NCBI GenBank assembly: GCA_032433765.1
Contig: JAVIAB010000101.1
Coordinates: forward strand, 58,753,092 to 58,817,091
Reading direction: 5' to 3'
Source: Megaustenia siamemsis
Lineage: Eukaryota; Mollusca; Gastropoda; Stylommatophora; Ariophantidae
Length of the DNA stretch: 64,000 nucleotides
Below are positions 20,209-33,062 of this stretch, one piece after another. The translations under genes were made by a program, and so were the position numbers. Position 1 is the first letter of the stretch, and every line of letters starts with the position of its first letter. The notes beneath the pieces were generated by a model. It worked only from the letters and a program-made list of their open reading frames with translations. It had not been told where the DNA came from and did no database searches.

Positions 20209-22770
20209 AGATGGATGAAAGAAGAATCAAAGATATACTCTTATTAGGAGATCTAAATGGAGATTAAGGATCGGACAGCAGAGGATTCAAAGAGATTATG
20301 GAAAAACATGGACTTCGAGAAATGAATGAAAATGGAGAGATATTCGTGAACTTCTGTGCTCTTAATCAAATGAACCTTGGAGGAACAATATATTCCAACA
20401 TAAAAGAGTACATAAAGTTACAAGGGTGTCACCAGATCATAGAACGGAGACTCAAATCGACCACACATGTATTAATAATAAGTTTAAGTCATCCTTGCAT
20501 GATGTAAAAGTATTTAGAGGAGCAGATGTGGCTTCAGATCATCAACATCTGCTAGCCAATTTTAAACTTAAACCAAACAGATACACCACAACGAATCAGG
20601 GTAGAAAGTATTTCAATGTAGGGTTTCCTAAATAACCAGGAATTAAAGCTAAATTTTCAGTCACAATATCAACAAATACCAAATACTCCAACAATTAGGA
20701 AATACAATAAATATAGAAGATCATTTGAAACAGGTAAAGGGTATATGGAAAGAGACATGTGAACAAATCTTGGAGAAAAGAGAATGGCAGAATAAGGCAT
20801 GATTGACAGCAGAACCCTGAATAAAATTAAATAAAGAAAGAATAAGAAAGCAGACATAAATAAAAGCAAAACGAGAATTTATAAAGCTAAGACACAGGAA
20901 GATTGTACAGAGGTGAACAAAGAAGTGAGAAGATGCATTAAAAGGGATAGAAGAAAATATATAGATCAACTAGCTAAAGAAGCAGAGAAAACAGCAAGTA
21001 AAGGAAATATGAACGAACTGTTCACCAGCACAACACCATTAAGTGGAAAATACAATAGAAACAGATCAATGTCTTTAACAAAGATAAGAAAATAAATCTG
21101 ATTCGGAATATAAGGGAACAAATGAAGAGATGGAAATAGCACTTTGAACAATTTTTGAACATATCCGTCCCAACTAATTCTCCAGACCTATTACCAGTAG
21201 AAGAAGAGTTACAAATTAACTGTGGAAAACCAAGTAATAAGGAAATAATGAAAGCCATCAAGCTATTAAAAGAATGATAAAGCCACAGGACCAGATGATA
21301 TTTCTTCTGAAGACATCAAAGCAGATATTAACACCTCTACCAACATGTTACATGATGTACTAGATACAAATTGGGAGAGAGAAGAAATACTATAAGACTG
21401 GAAAGAAGGTTATATGATCAAACTACCAATGAGATGAAGTTTACAGGAATGCAACCAATTATGGGGGGATTATGCTACTATCAGTGCCAGGACAAATATT
21501 AAACATAATCATTATGTAGAAACTACAAGAGGCCATAGAGAAATGGTTAAGGGATGAACAAGCGCTTTTAGGAAGAACAAATCGTCTGCTTATCACATAA
21601 CTACTCTACATATACCGGTTGAACAAAGTTTACAACTACAGTCCCCACTTTATATTGGATTCATAGATTCACGAAAAGACATTTGATAGTTTAGACAGAG
21701 GAATGCTTTGGAAGTTGCTGTGTCATTACGGAATCCCCATAAAGTTTATTAACCTGATAAAAGCAAAGTGTATGAATGAATAAAATGTAGTGTGGTGCAT
21801 GAAGGACAGCTTACAGAAACATTTGAAATAGAAATAGGAGTAAGGCAAGGATGCCTTCTGTCTCCATTTCTCTTGCTACTGTCATTAGATTGGATTAGGA
21901 AAATAAATCAAAACAACAAAATGGACTCCGGTGGTCACTGACCAAGCAACTTAATGATTTAGACTTTGCTGATGACATAGCTCTCCTATCATACAGCCAT
22001 CATCAGATGCGGGAGGATAAAATGAGCATACTTCATGAGAGATCACATCAGCTGGGATTGAAAATAAATAGAGATATAACCAAAATTATGAGAATTAATA
22101 CAGTTGGCAAAACCCCCCACAAATAGGGAAAATACCTCTACTAGACGTACAATCTTACAAATATCTTGGCAGTAATATAGACAAAGAAGGAGGAACAGAG
22201 AATGATAACAAAATAAGGATATGAAAAGCACAAGGAGCATTTGTTACACTGGGAAACAAATGGAAGTCAAAATAAATTAGGTTAAATACAAAAATTAACA
22301 TTTTCAACTCCAATGTTAAGTCGGTCTTATTATATGGCTGTGAAACATGGAGAACAACAAATATGACAACTTTGAAGATACAGACCGTCATTAATAGAAG
22401 CTTACGTTGAATAAAAAGATGGTAATAGCAGAACAAATCACTAACACAGAATTACGGAAAAGTCGCAGTCAAATACCAGCGGATAAAGAGATACAACGAA
22501 GACGATGTCGCTGGATAGGACATAAACTGCGGAAGCCAATTGAGAGTATTACACAACAGTCCATTTTTGGAATCCCCAGTGAAAAAACAAAGTAGAAGAC
22601 CAATGTATTCCTGGAGAAGACAGATGGAATCAGAGATAAAGCTGATGGGGAAGACATGGAATGATCTTAAAAGAATGACAAGAAACAGAACATCTTGGGA
22701 AGTGCTTGTTGAAGACCTATGCTCCACAGGAAGCTGAAAGAATGGTAGAAGAGGAAGAATAAACAATCTA

Positions 22771-23759
22771 AAAAGCCAAGGTGTATAGATGACACATAAT
22801 TTGTTGATGTAAAATTAAAACGCACTAAATTGTTTATTCATGAAACCAGTGAATCATTATTAGCAATCAAGTTAATCGTAGATAATGTTACTCACACGTT
22901 TGATGTTGCCATAGAATGTTACCCACTAAAAAGAGAAAGAGAGTATAATTATGAAAGCATATTGTAAGCCCATCTATTGTATTAACAATTAAACGCTCAC
23001 TGTCTACTCATGTAGATAAGAGTTTGCAATATCATTTTTAACCTATGTTTATCATTCCAATGAGATATATCGCAACTATAACTGATTGTGTTGCTCATTT
23101 GTTTCAGGTCGCTATCTATCCAGCTTTTTTATCTGGAATTAATTGTTTGAGAAAATATTACAGCACAGGATAGGTCTCAAATTTGTTTGTGTCAGTTTAT
23201 CTTTCCCTGTCCTCTTCTTTCTAATTTCATATCATTAGCTTCTTCTTAGTTTCTCTTCTTCTTCTTTGTTCTCATAACGTTAAAATAAAACGAATATTGG
23301 AAGGTTGACGTTTGGGTGAGGATAACGTGAGCACTTCTACAATAATAAATGTGACTTCGTCACTGTGATCTCCTCCAACTTCATATCTCCAGGCCATGAT
23401 ACCTCCGAAAATTTTAGGTTACTCTTGTGCTCCTTCGATAGCTACAGACGGTTCGCTTTGGAGAACCGACTCATATCCTGTTTTTGTCACTCTCCATCCG
23501 AGGGTTAAACTATTTTGACACTTTCATTTAAACACTGAAGTACTCTTCCACTCCTTGTATCTCCAACATCTCTTTTCTCTAGCCACCTCTGTTTCACATT
23601 TTTTCCCCTTTTATCCCCCATTGGGGAAATTACTATTTTCATCAACCCTCAGATAACCTTTTCTCTATTTTCTCTAATTTGATTTTGTTTTTAGTCTCTA
23701 TATCCTACTCGCCCTATTGACTATTCCTCTTCTCACACATTTAATAACTCACACATTTA
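22771..23759. other. No gene recognised
   Basis: AT-rich DNA (22.8-23.2 kb) changes to pyrimidine-rich sequence (23.2-23.75 kb) leading into the first satellite block. I see no conserved motif and no homologue elsewhere in the window. Confidence 0.5.
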
Positions 23760-23864
23760 ATAATTCATAACATCACAGATTCAGTGTCTAAATCATTGAC
23801 TCATTATATGACATATTCACACACCCATCAATTCAATCAATCACTGAATCCTAAATTTTCTGAA

Positions 23865-24611
23865 TCACTGACTCATTCACTTACTCATTAAAATACTCAT
23901 TTACTGACTCATTCACTTACTCATTCACTTACTCATTCACTTACTCATTTACTTACTCATTCACATATTCACACACTCACCCACTTACGCATCCATTTAC
24001 TCACACATATACTCACCCACTTACTCAATCACTTACTCACCCACTTACTCACCCAACCACTTACTCATTCACTTACGCATTCACTTACTCACCCACACAC
24101 TCACCCAATTACTCACCCACTTACTCACCCACTTACTCACCCACTTACTCACCAACTTACTCTTTCACATACTCATTCACGTACTCATACACTTACTCAT
24201 CTACATACTCATTTACTTACTCAATCATTATTCACCCACTTACTCATTCACTTACTCATTCAGTTACCCACCCACTTACTCATTCACTTACTCATTCAGT
24301 TACTCACCCACTTACTCATTCACTTAAACACCAACTTACTCACCCACTTACTCATTCGCTTACTAATTCACTTAATCACACACTAATTCATTCACTTACT
24401 CATTCACTTACTCATTCACTTACTCATTCACTTACTCATTCACTTACTAATTCACTTACACACCCAATTACACATTCACTTACGTATTCACTTACTCACC
24501 TATATACTCATTTACTTATTCATCCATTACTCAACCACTTACGCATTCACTTACTGATTCACTTACTCACCCACATACTCATTCATTTACTCACCCACTT
24601 ACTCACCCACA
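23865..24611. repeat. 12-bp satellite, array in U1
   Basis: About 60 units of ACTTACTCAYYC, alternating ACTTACTCACCC and ACTTACTCATTC variants. Array start and end are sharp (end at CCCACAATTGAAACG). No punctuating box was found in this array. Confidence 0.95.
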
Positions 24612-24894
24612 ATTGAAACGTAATATTAATTTTATTAATAACATACGCGTATATGCATCATTAGCATACAATAAAGAGAAAACTTCAAAGGTTGTTGTAG
24701 GTATCCACGAATTATGTTACTTAAGATTGCGGTTTACTTCAAGTTGTGCTGTCATCTAACACATAGCTCCAGTGTTAATGAACAAAGGTATGGGTTCTCA
24801 GATGTAACGGTAATGAAGGCCGCAGACTATGAACATCATATTCTTGTCCATCTATACCAAGGACTGATTCATGATTGTACAAAAAAGTTACGAC
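24612..24894. other. Shared post-satellite head segment (U1)
   Basis: Begins GAAACGTAATATTAATTTTA and matches 42311-42525 plus 43163-43240 in U2 and 49036-49310 in U3. No gene is recognised. A short open frame ending in HILVHLYQGLIHDCTKKL is present in U1 and U3 and, split by an insertion, in U2. Confidence 0.6.
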
Positions 24895-25385
24895 GGTGGT
24901 TTTCTGTTAGAAACAAGAAAAAGAGTTCTTAAATGTTACGTAGAGCCAGTCTTAACATATGGATGCGAATCACGGGCAATAGGACAACAGACAAGAAAAT
25001 CAATCTTTAGAAGTCTGTAGAAATGTGGTTTTACAGAAGAATGTTGAGAGTAACCATGGACAGCTAAGAAGAGTAATGAAAATGTTCTAAAAGAGGTCAA
25101 AGCAAAAAAGAGAGCTAATTTCCAATTTTAGGAAGAAACAATCATCATTTTCTGGCCATGAAATGAGAAGAGAACAACTGGAATATATTGTAACAATTGA
25201 AAAAATTCAGGGACGAAGAGATAGAGGGAAGCAAAGAGAAAATATAACAAACAGCTTAAGAGAATGGATCGGCAGAAGGTCAACAACAGAAACGATAAAA
25301 AACTGACGAGATCGAAAGTTGTGAAGAGACATGATCACCTACGCCAGTAGGCCCGGTACTTGATGATGATTATGATGATGATACC
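24895..25385 (+). pseudogene. LINE family A 3' end (U1 only)
   Basis: The + strand reads LLETRKRVLKCYVEPVLTYG, CES, QQTRKS and PWTAKKSNENVLKEVKAKK, then, with shifts, the C-terminal block, ending in a GAT-rich tail (about 25365-25382). U2 and U3 keep only the first ~85 bp of it (43250-43332, 49320-49410), each ending at ACAACAG. It is heavily disrupted by frameshifts. Confidence 0.7.
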
Positions 25386-25434
25386 AAGGAATGATGAATA
25401 ATATTGATGGTTATTGTCTTATTTCTAATTTTCA

Positions 25435-25645
25435 GCCATGAACAGGGTTAAAGACTGACACCAAATATACAATGAGGCCATGAACATAATACTTGGATGG
25501 AGGAACGCCATATGCAGGGCGATGAGACACCACTTCGGTTATCCCACAATGGAGGACAGGATAATAATGTCATGAGCAGGTGCCTCTCCCCGCAGTCTGT
25601 GATGATGTACAGCATCCACAACACCGCGAGTTATTTAGGAAAAGG
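25435..25645 (+). pseudogene. LINE family F-like RT end fragment (U1 only)
   Basis: The + strand can be read YNEAMNIILGWRNAICRAMR, then FGYPTMEDRI. This corresponds to the 'QNxAMRIILG...DRI' segment that precedes RNase H in R1/I-like LINEs, and parallels KNNAMSIILRCTKDTP at about 53660. It is short and followed by frame breaks. Confidence 0.45.
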
Positions 25646-27902
25646 GACAGCAGTCTCAATCAGGAGTCGAAGTCCTAATGTTTGCCATGTGTTTTATTCA
25701 ATGGCTGCTTGGCATTTCTTGAGACGCAGCCTACTCATGGTATTGTATCCGCTTAGTCGTACAATTGAGTCCACAAAATACTGTGAGATATACCGACCAA
25801 ACCACAAATCGGCACCAAATTACATGAGCCCTCTCTATAACATATGAACAGAAAGTCAAAAACGTGATTACTTAGCTACCTATACGGTTATTCAATGAGA
25901 ACCATATCACTGCTTTCTGCATCAGGTTGATAAATGTCACAACTTGTTTATATACGATAAAGCTCTGTCTGAAGTTAACACAATGTCTGCCTCTGTTCTG
26001 GCAATACAATAAAACAATAACAAAATAAAGTACCATCCTACTACATCGCTGTCAGCATCTTTCAGGTCAATTCCTGGAGCTCGGATGTCAATACCTGCAT
26101 AAAAGCTCCCGTAGACATATTGAACAAAGCAACATTTACCCAAATCTGTATGTTTGGGCCGCACTCTCAGAGTAGGAGATATGGTATGTTGCAGCACTAA
26201 CTAATACAAACTAGTAACATAATGGCAACATGCCAACACGTTTTTCATGACCAAGAAATTGTAGACCTCATCACAAAAATTCGCTAGGTATGGATTGTTT
26301 GAGGCCATAATGAACGTTTGTGACAGACATCCTTGTATAGTGACACAAGTCATGAAGGGACGGCCACGAAGGTAATCATTTCTTGTGAACATTCATATCA
26401 TTTCTTTGTAGTCTTACTTACTTTTGTCCAAAAATTAGTATCCTGAAAAGCGATGAGAGTGGTAGATATATAATTTAGTAACATATTGATCTATCACTGT
26501 TAGCAATCCCTCAACAAAAGATAAGCTAATATAATTACTGTTTTAATGCATTACAAGTATATTATAATGTGTACGTTAACTCCGTTTAAAAAAATGAATT
26601 CAGTCTGAATTATAAATAAGAACACAAAAATAACGTTTTTCGTAAGATAATTCAACGTTTGGGAAAGTGTCGTGTGTGCTTGTTGTTCTTTATATTATCG
26701 ACACAATATCATAACATTAGTAATAATAAAGTCAGTATCTGAATGGCGTGCCACACATTTAACACAATCAGTTAATCCTTCCTCTGCTTTTAGCCTAGAT
26801 GAAATATGTGAATTGTTGTTGCAAATGTATTATGACAACACTTAGGAGTACAATTGTTGCCCCAATCCAAGGAAACAAAGAAAGAAGAAAACAAACTATA
26901 ATAGTTTATGAAGACTTGCTAACATATACAAGCATTACCATTTTTCTTTCTTCATAAGTCACCGATCGGTAAAGTGAATTTAAGAAAAAGGCGAAAGTGC
27001 AACAACGGTTACAATCTGACACTTCTATGGAGGGAACATAAATTCCAACTCTACGTGACGCTCTTCAGTCGACCCAGCTATAAACTCTAGCCCAGTCAGT
27101 TAAAAGAAGATAGTGACATCGAAGAAATACATGATCACAATATGCGATATAGCACAGTTACATTTTATATTACTCTCGTTAGAGGTTAAATATGTATTGG
27201 TCATTACTCTTACTTCTTGTCGTCTGTTAGAGATGAGCTCACATCGTTACCTGTAGCTTCTATAGTTAATGTCCATGTGCGATGTTATCAGTATGTGATT
27301 GTGCTGTTATGTTTCTTAATAAGTAATCCCAGCCTAGTGCTACACTTCTCTATATATTTTGATATTTCTTCAAAGTGACTGTTTTTCATGTCGTTGCTTA
27401 CAAGTCCCACACTGCATGCGATTGCGTCACATACAGTTTGGCCTTTTGTTGAGATTGGCACAATTAGTCATGGTCACACTTCCTTTTCCGGTCATTCAGC
27501 CTATAGGAGACTATATCCATTTTCACATAAGAACTTGTCTTTCGTGCTTGTGTTTGTGTATACATTTATTGATGTGTACCCGATTAAACTTTTCATCGAA
27601 ACATCATGGTTTTTCCCATCTCTCTTTATGTTTACTTGCTTAATACCATCTTATTTTTATTTCTTCTTTTTCCCATAACCCCAATAATGAGAAGGTCATC
27701 CCTGAAAAACTTCGTTAATCGTCTCCATTTCTATACATTTTCAGTGCTTGCTTGCTAGCGTTCGCCCAATGACTAAAGTATTCTAGAGTATTCTAGTAGA
27801 CTACAGAATTACTCTTCATCATCCGCCCTTAAAAGGACATTAAGTGGGTGTGTTTGCGTTGTGTTGTGGTTTACAGTATAACTGTACATTTTCAGTGACA
27901 TT
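25646..27902. other. Shared non-coding segment of the block (U1)
   Basis: This stretch matches 43338-45309 in U2 and 49411-51385 in U3, with indels. A 25937-26197 minus-strand open frame is present in U2 (43560-43276) but interrupted in U3, so it is unlikely to be coding. I see no known family. The segment holds only scattered AT-rich and low-complexity sequence. Confidence 0.55.
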
Positions 27903-28975
27903 ATCATCGTCATCAAGTACCAAGTCTGCTGGCGTAGGTGATAATGTATCTTCACAACTCTCGATCTCGACAATTGTTTATTATTGATGTTGTTCTTCCC
28001 CTAAACCATTCCCTTAAGTTGGCAGGCAACGTTTTTTTTTTTGCTTCCTTCTGTCTCTTTGTCACTCAAATTTCCTAGTTGTCACAATATATTACAGCTG
28101 TCCACTTCTCATTTCGTGGCCCCCAAAAAATAATGATTGTTTCTTCATTGCCAATTAGCTGCTCCATTTTATGGTTTAGTCTATTCTAAAACGTTTTCAT
28201 TACTCTTCTTAGCTGTCCATTGTTTTTCTCAACATTTTTTCTGTGAAATCACAGTTTTACAGCCTCCAGTGATTTTCTTATCTGTTGTCCTATTATCCAT
28301 GATTCACATCCATATGTTACAATTAGTTCTATATACAATTTAGAACTCATTTCTTGTTTATATTGTCAAAAATGGATTACACAATATATTTCTAATTTGT
28401 TTGGAACATTTGCATGATCTATTTTCATCTCATCTCTGCTATACATCTACCATATGAGTTTAACTTTTGTTTCCAGATATTTAAATTCATTTCCTTGTTT
28501 TAAAATCATTACATTTGTTTTTATTATGTATTGTTGTGATGTCTTTTTCTTGTTGCCACCATGACTTCTATATTTTTTTATTGGTGATATGTTCCTTCAC
28601 TCTTAGCGATCAAGAATGTATCATCAGCCTACCTACATAAATTTATATTATGTCATCCAATTGTTGTTTCACCTATGTCCCTTATGAATCTTAAAATAAT
28701 CTCATAAAACATATTAAATAAATCCGATGACAGAACACAACTTTGCATAACAACTTGTTTTATTCGTTAAAATAATCCCTGTTGATTTCCCGTTGTTATG
28801 GCCGCTGTGTGTTGCCGGTAAATATTCTTATTATTCTAAGAAATTTGCTGTCAAATTGTATGTCTTCTAAAATTGTTTATTTCTTTGGTGATTTATATTT
28901 GAAATGCTTTAGTATATTGTATGTCACATACACATATATATGTTTTTATCTATATGGCCCCTTCTACTAAAGTCA
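27903..28975 (-). pseudogene. LINE family A fragment in U1
   Basis: The family tail (ATCATCGTCATCA) lies at about 27903-27916. On the minus strand the order is the C-terminal block, the YGCES-like region, ADDTFLIAKSEG (RT motif C, about 28630-28590), and the IRLNYC/QTAAI-like region. The 5' truncation falls within RT motif A. The same fragment with the same 5' end occurs in U2 at 45310-46385, so it predates the block duplication. Confidence 0.75.
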
Positions 28976-28984
28976 TAATATGAG

Positions 28985-29400
28985 ACTGTAAAGTTGAGGT
29001 GTGCCCACTCTTTGATGTTACCTTCCCATTTCATTCTCTGCCTACCTCTAAATCTGTAACTTTCTACAGTTTCTAGATGCAATGTACCTTTGCTAGGTCA
29101 GACAATCAACATAACGCGACCGAATCATTTCATTATGCGCTTCTACACACAATTTAACAGATCATACTGTACATATTGCTAGTTCTATCCTTTTGGTTAC
29201 GTCTTCATTTACAATTTCATTTAATTAAGAATTCCCCAAATTCATGCTATAATATTTCATCTCCATAACATTTTTATTTGTCGTTGTATTTGTCATTAGG
29301 TTTGTACTACCTACCTATATTTTCATCTCGGACCATATTTGATTGATTTGTTTGGTCAATCATTGAGAAACTGTTATTTCTTTCTTTTTCACTTAATATA
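28985..29400 (-). pseudogene. Old LINE C-terminal relic in U1
   Basis: The minus strand contains MKWFGRVMLIV, stop, PSKGTLHLETVESYRF and RQRMKWEGNIKEW after frame changes. This resembles the 'WFGHV.R......R.....GKR.RGRP...W..DIKE' end of LINE polyproteins. It lies immediately upstream of the LINE A fragment, which may have inserted next to it. The family is unassigned. Confidence 0.45.
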
Positions 29401-32328
29401 CGTTATCCTTCCAAATTAACATCCGATAAATTATGTTTTTCATTTCATAATACACATTCTCACTCACTAAATTGAAACTAGTTCACTTACTCACTGACTA
29501 ACACTTGCACACATGGTTTCATTCACTCATTCAAAGACTGGTGTCTCACTGACACAAAAACTCACGCATTAAGTAATTCATAACACCACAGATTCAGTGA
29601 CTAAATAATTGGTTCATTATATGACATATTCACTCAACCTTTAATTCAATCACTCTCTGAAAATTAGATTTTCTGAATCACTGACTCATTTACTTATTCA
29701 TTCACATAATTATTCATTGACTCATTCAATTACTGATTTACTTACTCAATCACTTAATCATTCACTTGCTCATTCACTTATTCACTCACTCACCCACTTA
29801 GTCACCCACTTACACATTATCTTACTCTTTCATTTACTCACCAACATACTCACCCACTAAATCTCTCACTTACTCATTCACTTAGTCATTCATTTACTCA
29901 CCCACAAACTCACCCACTTACTCATTCACTTACTCACCAACTTACTCACCCACTTCCTCATTCACCTACTCACCCACATATTCACCCATTTACCTTTTAA
30001 CTTACTAAAACACTTACTTACCCACTTACTCTTTCATTTACTCACCCACTTAATCATACACTTGCACATTCACTTACTCATTCACTTAGTAAAACACTTG
30101 CTCATTCACTTACTCATTCACTTACTCAACGACTTGCTCATTCAATTGCTCATTCACTTGCACAACCACATACACATTCGCCACGTTAGTCATTCCTTGA
30201 GTTTCAAAGTCTATGTATTATGCCATTTAGCTCACCTACATACTCACTCACTTACGCACTCACTTACTCACTAACCTACTCACACAGGTTCTCTCTCACT
30301 TTCTCACCCACTTACTCATTCACTAACTCTCCCACATACTCATTCCCTTACTCATTCACTTACTCACCCACTTACTCTTTCACTTATTCATTCACTTACT
30401 CCCGCAATTATCATTCACTTAATCACCCACTTACCCACGTACTCATTCACCTACTCATTCACTTAATCACCCACCTATTCAATCACTTCCCAACCTACTT
30501 AATTATTCACTTACTCCTTCACTTACTCAAACACGTACTCATTCAATTAATCACCCACTTACTCAACCACGTACTCATTCACTTCATCACCCACTTACTC
30601 ACCCACTTACTCATTCACGTACGCATCCACTTACTCACCCATTTAATCTTTCACTTACTCATTCACTTACTCACACATTCACTCATTCAATTACTCATTC
30701 ACTTACTCACCCACTTACTCTTTCACTTATTCATTCCCTTACTCACACAATTACTCATTCACATAATCACCCACTTACTCACCCACTAACTAATTCACCT
30801 ACTTATTCACTTAATCACCCACCTAATCATTCACTTTCCCACCCACTTAATCATTCACTTACTCATTCACTCACTCACACACTTATTCATTCACTTACTT
30901 ATTCACTTACTCAATAACGTATTCATTCATTTAATCACTCACTTACTCACCCACTTACTCATTCACGTACGCATTCACTTACTCTCTCTTAATCTTTCAC
31001 TTACTCACCAACTCACTCATTCACTTACTCATTCAATTACTCACGCACTTACTAATTCACATACTCATTAATTTACTCACCCACTTACTCATTCACTTAA
31101 TCACACACTTAATCACCCACTTACTCAGCAACTGACTCATTGACTAATTCACCCCCTTACTCGTTCACTTATTCATTCACTTACACACACATACTCACAT
31201 ACACACTCTCTTACTCATTCACTTACTGACCTATTTAATCATTCACGTAATCACCTATTTTCTAACCCACTTACTCACCCACATAATTAATCCCTTAATC
31301 ACCCACTTACTCATCCACTTTCTCACCCACTCATTCTATTACTCATTCACTTATGTATTTACTTACTCTTACTCACCTACTTACTAACCTACTTACTCAC
31401 CCACTTACTCATTCACTTACTAATTCTTTTACTCACCCACATACTCACCCACTCACTGATCCGTATACTTATTCACTTACTCATTCACTTACTCACCCAA
31501 TTACTCATTCCCTTATTCACCCTCTTACTCACCCACTTACTCGTTCACTTACTCATTCACTTAATCACCCAACTACCCAAAAAATGCTCTCACTTACTCA
31601 CACGCTTACTAACTAACTTACTTATTCACTTACTTCTCACGATACTCACCCCCTTACTCATTAACTTGCCCATTCACTTACCCAACCATATACTCATTGA
31701 CTTACGCATTGACTTACTCACCCACTTAATCATTCACTTACTCACTCACTTACACACCCAATTACTCACACATTTATCTACTCATTTACTCATTCACTTA
31801 CTTACGCATATTTCCCATTCACTTACTCATTCGCTTCTTCACCCACTTCCTCATTAATTTACTCACCCACATACTCATTCACTTACTGAACCATTTATAC
31901 ATTCACTTACTCATCACTTACTTACCCACATACTCATTATCAGCGTTAGTCATTATTTGTGTTCCAAACTCTATGTATTATGCCAGTTTGCTCACTAACT
32001 TATTCACTCACTTACTCACACACTTACTCACTTAATTACGCACTCACTTGCTCACCCACTTACTCATTCACGTACTCATCCCCTTACTTAATCACATACT
32101 TATTCACTTACTCACACACTTTCTCACTCACTTACACATTTACTTACATACCCACATACTCACCCACATACTCATTCACTTGCTCACCCACTTTATCACT
32201 CACTTAGTCACCCATTTATTCACTAACTTACTGACCCACTTATTCACCCACTTACTCACCCATTTACTCATTATCTTACTCACCACTTACTCATTCACTT
32301 ACACATTCACTTAATCACCCATTTACCC

Positions 32329-33062
32329 TTTCGGTTTCCGGTTTCCGGTTTCAAGATGGCGCGGTCATGTTTACGTCAACGTTCACTGTTACGGTTTTTG
32401 AGCCGGAAAGATGGTTAATTCTATCTTTCCAATGCAGATCAGTGTATAGATAAAAAGTTCCACTGTTGGAAATATGGTTAATTCTATCTTTCCAATGCAG
32501 ATCAGTGTATAGATAAAAAGTTCCACTGTTGGGAACTTCCCAGGTGAAGCGGAGTACATGCATGATCTAAAATCCTCTACAGTGTGCGTGATAGTGTGTT
32601 CTGTGTTGATTGCAATATACGTCATCGTTGGAATACCGGTCAATATGACGGTTAGGCGTTAGGAACTTTAAATTGGTGTGTCTGAACAATTTTCCTTGTT
32701 GCAGTTTCCTCATATTCCAAGTCCGGTTTGCTGCAGGAGCTACTGAGTTAAGTGCTCTGTGCACACCGTGAGCTGTGTGTCTCATCCGTTTTGATCATGT
32801 TTCGATATTCCAATGGTTTACGATGAATGATGATATCGTATGACAGGGAACAGTTGGCTGTGTTCACTTTCTGTGCGGTTTCGCCTTATGTCTTTTGGCG
32901 TGTGCTGAGACTTCTATGATGGAGCTACCTTTCTTTGTTTTGGAAATGAGTTAGTAATTAGGATGATTCCACTGGCGCGGACGTTTGAGCAATTATGGAT
33001 TTTAATTCGATTGCAGTGATACCGGGGCCTTTCATAACCAAAACCAAAACCAAAAACCAAAA
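32329..33062. mobile_element. 734-bp non-autonomous mobile insertion in the satellite
   Basis: ACCCATTTACCC flanks the insert on both sides (32317-32328 and 33063-33074), a 12-bp target duplication created in satellite DNA. One end has three CGGTTTC-type units followed by CAAGATGGCGCGG. The other end has a (AACCAAA)n-like tail. Inside is a 63-65-bp direct duplication, at about 32408-32540, containing TCTATCTTTCCAATGCAGAT twice. There is no long coding frame and no Pol III boxes that I can defend. A 12-bp TSD plus a repetitive tail suggests a LINE-mobilised short element. A DNA transposon with imperfect ends is an alternative. Confidence 0.75.

Larger units (their letters stand above)
18140..22770 (+). 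mobile_element. LINE family C, near full length but degenerate, split by LINE D
   Basis: The endonuclease begins with SRIGTWIVRALNEQGKAA (about 18235). It continues with IPIEWEAIGQRRMRATF up to 18671 and resumes at 20209 with KDILLLGDLNGD (GDxN endonuclease motif) and then TQIDHTCINNKF and ADVASDHQHLLA (endonuclease SDH motif). The RT follows with KATGPDDISSEDIK, GFIDSRKD (motif A region), GVRQGCLLSPFLLL (21838-21879), DFADDIALLS (21962-21991), YKYLGSNIDKEGGTE and VLLYGCETWRT. The C-terminus ends in KTWNDLKRMTRNRTSWEVLV near 22715. Removing the inserted element leaves about 3.1 kb, a normal size. Dozens of stops and frame changes make it inactive. Confidence 0.85.
23760..29565. repeat. Large block repeat, copy 1 (U1)
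   Basis: This is the first of three head-to-tail copies of a compound block. It starts at the shared leader TAATTCATAACATCACAGAT, followed by CACTGACTCATTCACTTAC and a short satellite array. It then carries the non-satellite segment 24612-29460. It lacks the punctuating boxes and the ~500-bp post-array segment found in U2 and U3. It uniquely keeps a long LINE A 3' end (24895-25385) plus a LINE F relic. Confidence 0.85.

Noticed and set aside
25937..26197. Minus-strand open frame conserved in U1 and U2 (86 and 94 codons)
   Set aside because: The U3 copy has lost the middle part, and no protein family is recognisable. Sharing is explained by the block duplication.
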